Below, piece by piece: positions 1-11,221 of a DNA stretch of 64,000 nt. Location: positions 246,605,211 to 246,669,210 of the forward strand of contig CAKMRJ010005412.1 in the NCBI GenBank assembly GCA_928212115.1, written 5' to 3'. The first letter of the stretch is position 1, and every line of letters starts with the position of its first letter. The notes beneath the pieces were generated by a model. The model was not told where the DNA came from. It was given only the letters and a program-made list of their open reading frames with translations, and did not search any database. Source of the stretch: Lactuca virosa. Taxonomy: Eukaryota > Streptophyta > Magnoliopsida > Asterales > Asteraceae. Position numbers and translations under genes: made by a program.

Positions 1-2927
1 GTCGGCATAACTCTTTTGTCGGCTACGAGCTGCGAGAAGGTTATCGCGAATCTGAGTGATTTTGTCGGTTGTTTCCTGGATAAGCTCAGGACCAACGATT
101 GGAGAATCCACTGTTGCGCGAATCACGTGGGACTCACCAATTCATGCCAGCAAATAGGAGATCGGCATTAACGGCCATATAATGCCTCAAATGGTGGCAT
201 CTTGATGCTAGAATGATAACTGTTATTATAGGAGAATTCCACCAACGGTAAATGAGAGTCCCAGTTTCCTCCGAAATCCAAGACACACGCCCTCAACATA
301 TCTTCGAGTGTTTGAATTGTCCTCTCAGATTGACCATCGGTCTGAGGATGATAGGCGGTACTGAGATCGAGGCGGGTTCCCATGGCTGTTTGAAGTGATT
401 GCCAAAACCGAGAGAGAAATCTCCCATCACGATCTGAAATGATGCTGAGAGGAATGCCATGCCGACTAACTATCTCGTTGATGTAAATCCGAGCAAGTTT
501 TTCGACTTTGAAATTTTCACGGATGGGAAGGAAATGAGCGGATTTGGTCAAACGGTCAATGATTATCCAAATGTGTCGTGTCCTTTTGTGGTACGGGGAA
601 GTTTGGTTACGAAATCCATGGCGATCGCTTCCCATTTCCACCTGGGGATTTCTGGTTGGACCAATAGTCCAGAGGGTCGTTGATGTTCTACTTTGACCCT
701 GGAACATGTAAGATTTGGCCACAAATAAGGCAATATCATTTTCATTCCCGACCACCAATAATTGGTTCTCAGGCCATGATACATCTTGTCAGTTCCGGAT
801 GAATGGAATATCCCTCTCGGGGTTTTATGGATTTCTTCCATCAGGATATACGAAGATTGTCACGATCTGGGATCCAGATGCGATCTTGATAATAGAAAAT
901 ACCATCAGATTTAGTTTCCAACTCCCCATCAATTCCCGTGGGCATGTCATTTTCGGTAATTGCCGAGTGTTGGGCTCCTCGAATTCGGTCGCTGAGATTG
1001 GACAAGATAGGAGAACATATTAGATGAAATGCATGGGCATGTTCTTTTCGGCTTAACGCGTCGGCTACGACGTTTGCCTTGCCCGGATGATAGCGTATTT
1101 CACACTCGTAATCATTTAGGAGCTCGACCCATCGTCTTTGCCTCATATTGAGTTCCTTTTGATTAAGAATATGTTGCAAGCTCTTGTGGTCGGTGTGGTG
1201 TGAAAATTACGCATTTAGTGCCGTAAAGGTAATGCCTCCAAATTTTAAGAGCGAAAACCACGGCACCGAGCTCCAAATCATGAGTCGTATAATTTTTTGT
1301 GGATTTTGAGTTGTCGTGATGCGTAAGCTATAACCTTTCCCTTTTGCATCAAAACACAACCTAGAAGAGGAGGCATCGCAGAATACCACGAAATCTTCGG
1401 ATCCTTCAGGGAGTGTAAGAATCGGAGCGTTACACAAACTTTGTTTAAGGGTTTGGAAAGCGTATTCCTGCTTGGGTCCCCAATCAAATGGTGTACCCTT
1501 GCAAGTGAGAGAAGTAAGCGGTAAAGCAATCTTTGAGAAATTTGAAATGAAACGCCGGTAATAACCGGCTAAACCGAGGAAGGACCGAATTTCCTTGGGG
1601 GTACGTGGGCTTTCCAATTTTGGACTGCTTCAACTTTTGCGGGATCGACTAAAATACCCTTGTCACTTACAATATGACCAAGGAATTGTACCTCATTTAA
1701 CCAAAACTCGCATTTCGAAAATTTGGCGTAGAGCCGATTTCCTTGCAACGTTTGGAGAGTTAGGCGAAGGTGTCTTTCATGCTCTGCCTTTGTCTTGGAG
1801 TAAATGAGGATGTCATCAATAAAGACGATAACAAAACGGTCGAGATAAGGTTTAAATACCCGATTCATCAAGTCCATGAATACGGCAGGGGCATTTGTTA
1901 GGCCGAAAGGCATAACAGTGAACTCGTAATGACCATAGCGGGTTCGGAAAGCGGTTTTGGGGATGTCTTCTTCCCGTACTCGAAGTTGGTGATAACCCGA
2001 GCGAAGGTCAATTTTGGAGAAGCATGAAGCTCCTTGAAGCTGATCAAAAGGTCGTCGATCCGAGGTAACGGATATCGGTTCTTGATGGTTAATTTATTTA
2101 ACTCCCGATAATCGATACACATACGAAACGAACCATCTTTCTTTTTGATGAAGAGAACCGGGGCTCCCCAGGGTGAAGTACTAGGGCGGATAAATCCCTT
2201 ATCGGTTAATTCTTGGAGCTGACTTGCCAATTCTTGCATCTCGGCTGGAGCCAACCGATATGGAGACTTGGCTATGGGAGTAGCCTCAGGAACAAGATCG
2301 ATGCGGAACTCTAGCTCACGTACTGGAGGGAGTCCAGATACATCATCAGGAAAGATGTCGGGAAAGTCTCGTACTATCGGAATATCTTCGATCTTCTTTT
2401 CTTTGACCTTTGTTTCCACCACATGGGCTAAGAAAGCCATATATTCTTTTCGTAGATATGATCGAGCTTGAGTACATGACATAAGACTAAGCTTTTTCGA
2501 ATGAGTCTCGCCATAAATACGAAGACTTTGACCGTCGGCGAGAGGAATACGAATGAACTTATCGTAACATACTATTTCAGCATGGTTTTGGGATAGCCAG
2601 TCCATTCCTACGATGATGTCGAAGCTACCAAGTTCCATAGGAACTAAATTGACAGAAAATTTATGACCGCAAAAATCGAAAGTGCAATCTTGGATGACTG
2701 CATTGAGTGAAACGTATTTTCCATCGGCGACTTCTACGGTAAAGTACTCATCAAGAATCGTGCGAGATGTGTGAAGTGTGGGCTCAAATTCCAAAGACAC
2801 AAAACTTTTATCGGCACCTGAATCAAAAAGTACTGACGCGTAGCAGTCATTTATGAGAAACGTACCATTTACGACCTTGTTATCGGTCTTTGCTTGGGTT
2901 GCGGTCGGTAATGACAAAGGCTCGGCC
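1..2927 (-). pseudogene. E1 pol: protease, reverse transcriptase, RNase H, integrase (frameshifted)
   Basis: From right to left: an aspartic protease with LFDSGA (catalytic Asp near 2822); a linker with RDFPDIFP; reverse transcriptase with the PWGAPV, KDGSFRMC and FIDDILIYS blocks (catalytic FIDD near 1812-1823); RNase H (about 1500-1000, ending ADALSRK near 1040); then integrase with HHCC-like N-terminus, IDRLTKSAHFLP, SDRDGRF and HPQTDGQSER, giving the D,D,E core. The domains are spread over several frames because of small deletions near 590, 1365 (about 5 bases), 1610 and 2046. In the integrase zinc finger the first Cys of the usual CLTC appears as Asn. E1 therefore cannot make a full polyprotein as sequenced, although every domain is recognisable. 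Some single-base losses could be assembly errors. Confidence 0.88.
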
Positions 2928-4095
2928 TTTGGGAGCTGGAACCTGCATTGTTGGATTTGCCTGGGCTTGGGTGTTGATGATATTGACTAGCCTAGGACAC
3001 GCGTTTCTGAAATGGGTGGGGTCACCACAGTTGAAGCATGTTCCAGTTGGATATCGGGTTTGTGTTTGCTGATTTGAGGGTAGATAGAGTGGTCGCTGAG
3101 TTTTTGGTGCACGACATGTGTCCGCCAAGTGGCCATAGCGACCACAATTCGTACAGAGGCGACACGGGCTGGTGGTCATATGGTGATAGTTACAGTGGTT
3201 ACAGAGGGGGTGAGGTCCGGTATACGGCTTTTTATTCGGTTGGGCTTGTGGGGTGACTTGGGTGATAGGAGTACCAGTAAGGGGTAATAACAGCATGGTT
3301 GTGGTGATGACTTTTCCGCTTCTTTTTGTCATGTCGGTGGGAGGAGGACTCGGACTTGACAATTAGGGGGGTCTCAGGGGTCGGCTTTTCAGTTGACATC
3401 TTTGAACCCTTGCGTGGGAGGACACCATCGTTCATATTGTCCTCGTTGAGTTGACCTGCTATTTCAATGGCGGATTCTAGGGTAGATGGCCTGCTGCTGG
3501 TCACCGAATCACGGATCTGGCGTGGTAACCCTTTGATGTAGCGGCGTATTGCAGTTTTCATAGGTTGAACCATGTGAGGTAGGAGTCTCGAGAGATCATG
3601 GAATCTATTGGTGTAGGTCGCGTTGTCGCCTCCCACCTGTTTCAGATTCCAGAATTCATCCTCGAGAGTTTGCAATTCGCTGTCAGGGCAGAACTTCTCC
3701 ATCATGCGTTCCTTTAGTTTTGACCAGGTCATTCCCAAGGCAACAACCTCTCCCTTTGCCCGTTTTTCTAGGTTCCACCATGTGAGAGCATGACCTTGGA
3801 GGCACCCTGTAGCATGACGGACCATCAGGTCCTCAGGACACTCGCTATGGATGAAAGTACTCTCCATTTCTTCAATCCATGTGAGGAGTGCGGTGGCACC
3901 ATCGATGCCTTTGAAGTAAGGCGGATTGCAGTTACGAAAGTGCTTGAACGAGCAACGAGGAGTGGTTGCTGGAGCTTGTGGCTGAAGAGAATGAAGTTGG
4001 GTTGCAATTGTTGGGATGACGTTTGCTACCTCCTTGGCGATAAGGGCAGCTAGCCTTCGGTTGTTGCGAGCAGCGTATGGGGGTCGTAATGCCAT
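2880..4095 (-). pseudogene. E1 gag: capsid-like domain plus two CCHC zinc knuckles (frameshifted)
   Basis: The first frame (4095-3232, 287 aa) begins MALRPPYAARNN and carries the retrotransposon gag core, including CNPPYFKG, the LTWWN signature (near residue 105) and FWNLKQ. A shift near 3270-3290 moves the protein into a second frame (to 2880) with a basic stretch and two nucleocapsid knuckles, CTNCGRYGHLADTC and CFNCGDPTHFRNAC, both CX2CX4HX4C. Another shift near 2885 separates gag from the protease frame. Gag forms the particle and binds element RNA. The start is chosen because it is the first Met downstream of the primer-binding site in an uninterrupted frame. No intron-like insert is visible at the gag/protease boundary, unlike E6. 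Confidence 0.85.
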
Positions 4096-4905
4096 CTACG
4101 AGAAACACGCATATGGACTTGTGAGTTATTTGTAAATTGATTATGGAAATAAAGTTTTTAGACATTGTTGGGTAAAATAATTGTAAAACACTTGTTGGGC
4201 CATGGTTAGGAGTGTTGGGCACCTTTTGGGCTTTCCATGGTTACTAAATGTGAAACATGTAGCACTTGCGTGGGCCCCCACAAAACTAAGTTTTCACATG
4301 TCTTTCCCACTACTAGGCCCATTAGGGAACTTAATAGTCCAATGAGTTGGCCATTTTGGAGTGTATCCTTTCGGATACGTTTGATAAGGTCGGGTATTTT
4401 GATGGCTCAAAAGTAATGTGAATGACGCGCTTTGGCCTATAGGTTTGGGAACTCTCGCCTTTGGTCCCCAGATAAGCAAACTGGTCCCTCGGTTGATTGG
4501 GATGTATACGAATGCTTGCCTAGTCAGGACTTTCAGGCTACCGGCACCTCCCCCTTCCAGTTACTACGCGTCCATTACTATGATCCTACCCAACTAGAGT
4601 GGATGACTTTGAATTTCCTATGAGCTCTAAGGAATATATATGTATATACATTTTTTTTAAAACCACTTGAATATGTGTGTGATTTTCAGAGAAAGAGGAG
4701 AATATTCACCAGTGTATGCACACATATAAGTGTCAGGAGTAATACGTATGCACTTAAGGGAGCAATTAACACACAAAGGTATTCCTAGGATTTTCTAAGT
4801 GTGAATTGCATGCAGTTGTGTGTGCATTTTATAAACTAGCATACGAGAGGACCCTAGAGGCTATAGACTAGGTCAAGGCAATTAACCTAATTCCCTATAG
4901 TCAAG

Positions 4906-4917
4906 GCTCTGATACCA
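4906..4917 (-). other. E1 primer-binding site (initiator tRNA-Met)
   Basis: On the minus strand the 12 bases read TGGTATCAGAGC, the usual complement of the plant initiator tRNA-Met 3' end, three bases after the LTR terminus. Minus-strand DNA synthesis would start here. It fixes the LTR boundary and element orientation. Confidence 0.92.
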
Positions 4918-4920
4918 ATC

Positions 4921-5348
4921 TGTCACACCCCGATCCTTGTCGGAATCGATCAAGGCGTGATATATTGTTCAAAGTCTCATGACAACTATGTTATAATATG
5001 ATTAGATTCAATTAAGTACTAAGTATGCAAACAAGATCCACAACATACAAATACAAATCCAAATACGAACAACATTTATTACATCAAATTTAAATAGTCT
5101 TGTGGATTTCTAAGGCACAACCTATTTTTCATCAACTTCATTCTTCAAATCTGCATCATGGGTAAAAACAGGTCAACTACGAGAGTTGGTGAGTAATCTA
5201 ATTTTAGTAGAGAAAATTGTGAAGTTGAAACATTTATAATTTGAAATTTGTTTTCTTTTGAAGTCGGCAAACAATTGTATTTGAGATAACGGTTTATAAA
5301 TCAAAAATTGATTAACAAATGATAACAACAACAATAAGTCCTCACCCT

Positions 5349-5423
<75 letters not shown>

Positions 5424-7378
5424 GGATGGAGCATCTAATCATCAAACACACTCAACCACGTGCGATCAATCACCTTAGCGTCCCAAGGCGGGGTGGTCAA
5501 CCCAATAGCGCTATTATTGTCCATAACGTACCTCAAGAATACGGGCATAGTCATGGAGATTAGACTAAAATGGTAATGCACTACAAGTACATGTAGCGTA
5601 AACAAACAGTAGTTATACAATTAATGACTCACGTATAAATGTCCCAACAATGTCTCAATTGATAAAACAATAAAATGAAGTTGGAACATATTAGAACCAC
5701 ATGATACACCCCAAAAGTATTGAAAATTATAAAATATGGGGTAGATTACTCACATTAGTCCCAAAACGAAATGCGTGTGTCGTACGATAGACGGTTCGGG
5801 TCAAAATGGCGTAGAACCTAATATAATTAATAGTTTTGGTTTAGGAACTGCTAAATGAGAATGGAGTATTAATACAAATAATTAAACACATATTCTTATA
5901 TTAGATGAATTAACAATAATTCATTTTGATTAGAATATTAAGATATTCATTTGTTAAATGAATTTTAAATTGAATTAATTACTTTGCATAATTAATTTAT
6001 ATTTTCAATTTAGGCCAGATTTTAATAATTTCTTATTAAAATAATAACTTGCCCAATTATAATTATTTACAGATTTTAACAATTATTATATGAAATAATC
6101 ATTAAAATGCATTTTTACATGCTTAAATACTTAGGAAAATGGTTTTAAATAGTAAACAGTATTGAAAAATTATGAAATTATTAGGAAATCATTATTTCAT
6201 ACAATATTAATTACTGTAAAATTTTTATATTTTTCTGAACTGTTTTAGTATTTATTTAATACTTTAATGATTAAACAACAAAAAATCCGGGAAAAATAAT
6301 AAATGATTCCCAAAAATTCTATAAAATTAACCATAGTTTTATAACATGATATAGAGCCCATTGTATAAGTTTCGGATATTTGTGACTATGGGAAGTATTT
6401 TTATATATTTCATTATTAATTAATCAATAAAATCATAAATAATAGTAAACAGTAATATAAATGCATGAAACTTCATAAATTGTGTTTAATCAATATATTG
6501 GTCATCCTAGAATTTTCTCAGAATTTATTGAATGCAAAAAGTATTTTATGTGAATTATTGCCCTACTTTATTGCAATAATTATAGTAATTCAATAAAAAT
6601 AAGTTATTTTCTGAAAATTTCCAGAACTTCTTATTTTATTGATGGGATTCTGAGAAAAATCAGGTTTATGCATAAAATGAGTTTTAGATAGTTTGGTGGA
6701 TTTAATTTGTTTCTTGTATGAATTTGAAACTTTTAACAACATACCTTGATGAATGCTTCAAGAGGGATGAAGATTTGAGTATAATAGATTGTTCTTGGCT
6801 GGAATATGAGTATTTCTTGGATGAATTTCGAGATTGAGAGTGAGAGAAAGAATAGAGAAGGTTTAAGTGGTGAAGAGAATAATGTGTTGGGAGAAAAAGG
6901 AAGGAAAGTGAATGGGAGGCGTGAGTGGGAGACCATGGGAATAATCTTTTTGCATAATTTCCCACTAACACAAGCATCTTTTACATAATTAATATAAGAG
7001 TTTTATAAAATTTAAAGTAAAGTTTATAAAAATAGAGTTTTATAAAATTTAATGTAAAGTTTATAAAAATGGAGTTTTATAAAAGATAGGTTATCATTTG
7101 ATTATAACAATCTACTTTGATTTGAAGTTTAATTATAGCATTCAAGTTTGATTCTTTTAATTTAATTAGAGCATTATACTTTGATTTGATTTTAATATGG
7201 TATCATAATTTAATTTGATTATAGTTATAACGTTGTACTATACTATGTTGCTATTAACGTCAATTTATATCGTAGTGTATGGGTTTTGATCCTATTAGCG
7301 TCAAGTAATCTTGAGTAGGGTTTATTAAATTTCCAATTGGGTTGGGTTGACCCGAATCCATTTTAGGCGGATGTCACA
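4921..7378 (-). repeat. E1 5' long terminal repeat (2458 bp)
   Basis: On the minus strand the LTR begins TGTGACATCC (7378 inward) and ends GTGTGACA at 4921, giving TG...CA ends with short imperfect inverted repeats. It is flanked by the primer-binding site on one side and by the interrupted E2 gag frame on the other. The interior is AT-rich, especially 5800-6660, and includes a long AT microsatellite. The small ORFs within it (for example 6702-6977 minus) are low-complexity and I do not regard them as genes. Confidence 0.88.
5349..5423. repeat. (AT)n microsatellite
   Basis: About 75 bases of nearly pure AT dinucleotide with a few phase slips, inside the E1 LTR. Likely polymorphic and prone to length error in assemblies. 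Confidence 0.9.
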
Positions 7379-7793
7379 ACGCATAGCGACCCCTGTCCCG
7401 GAACAAGCCAAGGTGGTCGATAATAAAAGAAAGTTTTGGGACAGAAAGAAGAACCCACAAACACAGAACCCCGCCAAGAAACAACAGATTGTGGCTGTTC
7501 ATGCTGCAACAACCCCTGCTACCCCTGCACCAACAAAACAATACGCTGGAAACTTGCCGAAATGCAGCAAGTGCAATTTCCATCATCACGGACCCTGTCG
7601 GGAGATGCACTATGTTAACTGCATCAGGAAGGGGCACACTGCCTGTTTCTGTAAGGCACCAGCAAAACCAATCACCCAGGTCCCAAGTATTGGAGTAAGC
7701 CAGGCGTGCTACGGGTGCGGCAAAATTTGGCACATCAAAAGGAACTGCCAGAGGCAGGAAATGCTGGTGGAGTGGGGAGAGTCTTGGCTATAG
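7379..7793 (+). pseudogene. E2 gag C-terminal part with CCHC knuckles (5' cut by E1)
   Basis: The frame continues directly from the E1 junction; the upstream Met at 7347 belongs to E1 LTR sequence and is not a real start. Visible are a basic KRKFWDRKK stretch, a Pro/Thr-rich linker, a degenerate Cys/His cluster (CSKCNFHHHGPC) and an imperfect knuckle ending CIRKGHTACFC, then a full CYGCGKIWHIKRNC knuckle near 7709-7750. This is the nucleocapsid end of Gag. A one-base shift near 7757 throws the frame out before the protease, which continues in another frame. Confidence 0.82.
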
Positions 7794-10700
7794 GTCATGA
7801 AGAAGATGTGGCTGATCCCACGGTAGCCACAGGTACCTTTCTCCTTAATAACTCTTATGCATGCATACTATTTGATAGTGGAGCGCAGAGGAGTTTCGTG
7901 AGCCACAAATTTAAACACTTACTCAATCAACAACCGCAAACACTAAAAGAAACATTTATCGTAGAAATGGATAACGGCAAGACCGAGAGCACTAGTGATT
8001 TTTTTATAGGATGCACCCTCACTCTAGATAGTTATTCTTTCCAAATCGACCTTATGCCCGTCTCAATAAAAAGTTTCGACGTTATCATCGACATGGATTG
8101 GTTGAGCCCCCATCGTGCTGACATTTTATGTTATGAGAAAGTCATGCGTCTTAGTCTACCGAGTAGTGAAACCCTAGTCGCCTATGGTGACAAACCAGAC
8201 ACGAACCTTCAAATCATCTCGTGCATCCAAGCCCAGAAGTACTTACGAAAGGAATATCATGCATTCTTAGCTCACGTGGTATACAGGAATCAAGAAGTAA
8301 AAGACATAAAGAGCAGTCCTGAAGTCCGTGATTTTCCTGACATCTTTCCCGAAGATCTCCCTGGAGTACCCCCAGAACGCCAAGTCGAGTTCAGAATCGA
8401 CTTAATCCCTGGAGCTACCCCAGTAACCAAATCGCCTTACCGACTAGCACCAGCAGAGATGTAGGAACTATCCAGTCAACTAAACGAACTACTCAGCAAA
8501 GGATTCATCAGACTGAGCTTTTCACCTTGGGGAGCACCGATCTTACTTGTGAAGAAAAAAGACGGATCGTTCCGTATGTGCATCGACTACCGCGAGCTAA
8601 ACAAACTAACCATTGAGAACCGATACCCTCTACCATGGATAGACGACTTGTTCGACCAACTTCAAGGAGCAAACTACTTTTCAAAGATTGACTTAAGATC
8701 CGGGTATCACCAGTTATGAGTTCTAAAGGAAGATGTTCCCAAAACAGCCTTCCGAACTCGTTATAGTCACTACGAGTTTGTAGTGATGCCCTTCGGATTA
8801 ACCAACGCACCCACGGTGTTTATGGATTTAATGAACAAGGTGTGCCGTCCTTACATAGACAAATTCGTAATAGTATTCATAGATGACATACTTATCTATT
8901 CACGCATTAAGGAGGAACATAGTAAGCACTTACGACAGATCTTAGAAACACTACGAGCAAAAAAGCTTTATGCGAAGTTCTCAAAGTGTGAATTTTAGAT
9001 TCGGAGAGTCGAATTCCTAGGTCACGTGGTCAGCGAAGAGGGAATTCACGTGGACCCTTCCAAAATCAAAGCAATCGAGAACTGGTCAGCACCAATAATG
9101 CCTACGGAGATCTGTCAATTCTTAGGCCTTGCTGGCTACTATCGCAGATTCATACAGAACTTCTCTAGGATAGCTAAACCACTTACCACCCTGACTCAAA
9201 AGGGTGTGACTTACAACTAGGAAGAGAAACAAGAAAATGCATTCCAAACATTAAAGCGAGCCCTATGCAGCGCACCGATATTATCCCTTCATGAAGGAAT
9301 AGAAGACTTTGTAGTTTACTATGATGCTTCCAACTAAGGACTTGGCTGTGTTCTTATGCAACGGGGAAAGGTCATCTCCTATGCCTCAAGATAGCTTAAG
9401 ACACACGAAGTCAATTACACTACTCATCTTGAGCTAGGAGCAATAGTATTTGCTCTGAAGATCTGGAGACACTACCTGTATGGTACGAAGAGCACTATCT
9501 TTACAGACCACAAAAGCCTTCAACATATATTCGACCAGAAGGAGCTCAACATGAGACTGTGACGGTGGGTCGAGCTACTAAATAACTACGAATGTGAAAT
9601 TCGTTATTATCCTAGTAAATCCAATGTAGTAGCTGACGCCCTTAGTTGGAAGGAGTACTCAAGTCGTAGAGTCAAAGCATTGACTATGACAATCCATTCA
9701 CATCTGTCCACACAAATCAAAGAGGCTTAGCAGGAATCCTTGAAATCAGAGAATGTGGCAGGTGAAGCCTTAAGAGGGATGGATAAGAACTTAGAAGTCA
9801 AGGATGACAGAGTCCGATATCTCGTTAATCGGATCTGTACACCGAAGTTCAGTGGGTTCAGAGACGTTTTCATGAACGAAGCCCACAATACTCGATACTC
9901 CGTTCATCCAGGTTCGGACAAGATGTATCTGGACCTTAAGAAGTTATATTGGTGGCCAAACATGAAAGCAGAAATTGCTACCTTTGTGGGCAAGTGTCTT
10001 ACTTGCGCCAAAGTTAAGGTAGAATAACAGAAGCCCTCAGGTTTACTACAACAACCGGAGATACCTGAGTGGAAGTGGGAGCGGATTACAATGGATTTCA
10101 TAACCAAGTTACCCAAGACAATGGGTAGCCTCGATACCATTTGGGTTATCGTTGACAGGTTAACTAAGTCTGCGCACTTCCTGCCTATTAAAGAAACTAA
10201 CAAAATGGAGAAACTGACCAAAACCTACATTAGAGAGATTGTGCGACTACATGGTGTGCCCATATCTATTATCTCTGATAGAGACAGTAGATTTACCTCA
10301 ACGTTCTGGCAATCGCTACAAAAATCCATCGGAACTAGGCTGGACATGAGTACATCCTACCACCCACAAACAGATGGGCAGAGTGAGAGAACATTTCAAA
10401 CATTAGAAGATATGTTGAGAGATTGTGTGATCAACTTTGGTAAAGTATGGGATATCCATTTGCCATTGGTCGAGTTTTCATACACCAACAACTACCATAC
10501 TAGTATCAAAATTGCTCCATTCGAAGCCCTTTATGGTCGGAAGTGCAGATCACCTCTGTGTTGAGCTGAAGTGGGCGATACGCAACCAACTAAAGGGCAA
10601 GTCCCTGATGACACTCTCACCGGCCCGAAAATCATCAGAGAAACGACAGAAAAGATTGTACAAATCCGCGAGCGATTGAAATCTTCTAGGGGATAGACAG

Positions 10701-11190
10701 AAGAGCCACACAGACAAAAGACGAAAACCCTTGGAATTCCAGGCTGGTGACCGCGTTCTGTTAAAGGTCTTACCCTGGAAGGGCATGATACGCTTCAGAA
10801 AGCGTGGCAAACTGAATCCAAGGTACATTGGGCCTTTCGAGATTATCGCTAGAATCGGCCCGGTAGCTTACAAATTCAAACTACCCCAAGAACTTAGCAA
10901 CGTACACCCTACCTTCCACGTGTCTAATCTAAAGAAGTGTCTATCCGACGAGACTCTTGTGATCCCACTGGATGAAATCAAGATACACAAGAGCCTCAAA
11001 TTCGTGGAAGAACCGATAGAAATCATGGATAGGGAAGTCAAACAAACCAAACAAAGCCGTATACCCATAGTGAAGGTTCGTTGAAATGCCAAGCGGGGAC
11101 CTGAATTCACTTGGGAGATGGAAGATCAAATGAAACAAAAGTACCCACACCTTTTTCCCCAGTCGATGTGTATCGCTTTAGACTTAATTT
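7757..11190 (+). pseudogene. E2 pol: protease, RT, RNase H, integrase, chromodomain-like tail (about ten stops)
   Basis: Protease carries LFDSGAQRSF (about 7872-7900). RT has SPWGAPIL, KDGSFRMCIDYREL and FIDDILIYS (near 8877-8903). RNase H covers about 9300-9660. Integrase has an H-H-C-C finger (about 9904-10010), DRLTKSAHFLP, SDRDSRF and HPQTDGQSER. The tail has GDRVLLKVLPWKG and HVSNLKKCLSDE, then a chromodomain-like KVRWNAKRGPEFTWE block up to about 11125, as in Tekay/Del-type chromoviruses. One frame runs from 7757 to about 10690 with stops near 8462, 8717, 8996, 9218, 9335, 9392, 9560, 9728, 10025 and 10562. A single-base shift near 10690 moves the tail to another frame. Most stops replace conserved Gln, Arg or Trp by a C-to-T or G-to-A change. 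Confidence 0.88.
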
Positions 11191-11204
11191 CGGGACGAAA
11201 TTCC

Positions 11205-11221
11205 CTTTAACGGGGGGATGA
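11205..11221 (+). other. E2 polypurine tract
   Basis: A purine-rich run (aacggggggatgat) lies directly before the TGTGACA start of the 3' LTR. It would prime plus-strand DNA synthesis and marks the LTR boundary. Confidence 0.85.

Larger units (their letters stand above)
1..7378 (-). mobile_element. E1: Ty3/gypsy LTR retrotransposon, minus strand, 3' part outside window
   Basis: Reading on the minus strand, the order is 5' LTR (7378-4921), primer-binding site (4917-4906), gag (4095-about 2885), then protease, reverse transcriptase, RNase H and integrase, running off the window edge just after the integrase core. This gag-PR-RT-RH-INT order defines Ty3/gypsy elements, and the long LTR and initiator-Met primer site fit the chromovirus branch; the chromodomain, if present, is off-window. 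E1 sits inside the gag of E2: the E2 reading frame starts immediately after 7378. The 5 bp after the LTR (7379-7383, acgca) should reappear at the unseen left end. E1 is younger than E2. It carries several small indels but no substitution stop that I found. Confidence 0.9.

Noticed and set aside
7347..7378. Met at 7347 as start of an E2 gag ORF
   Set aside because: Those bases are E1 LTR; the true gag N-terminus is left of E1. The ORF start is a chance in-frame Met.
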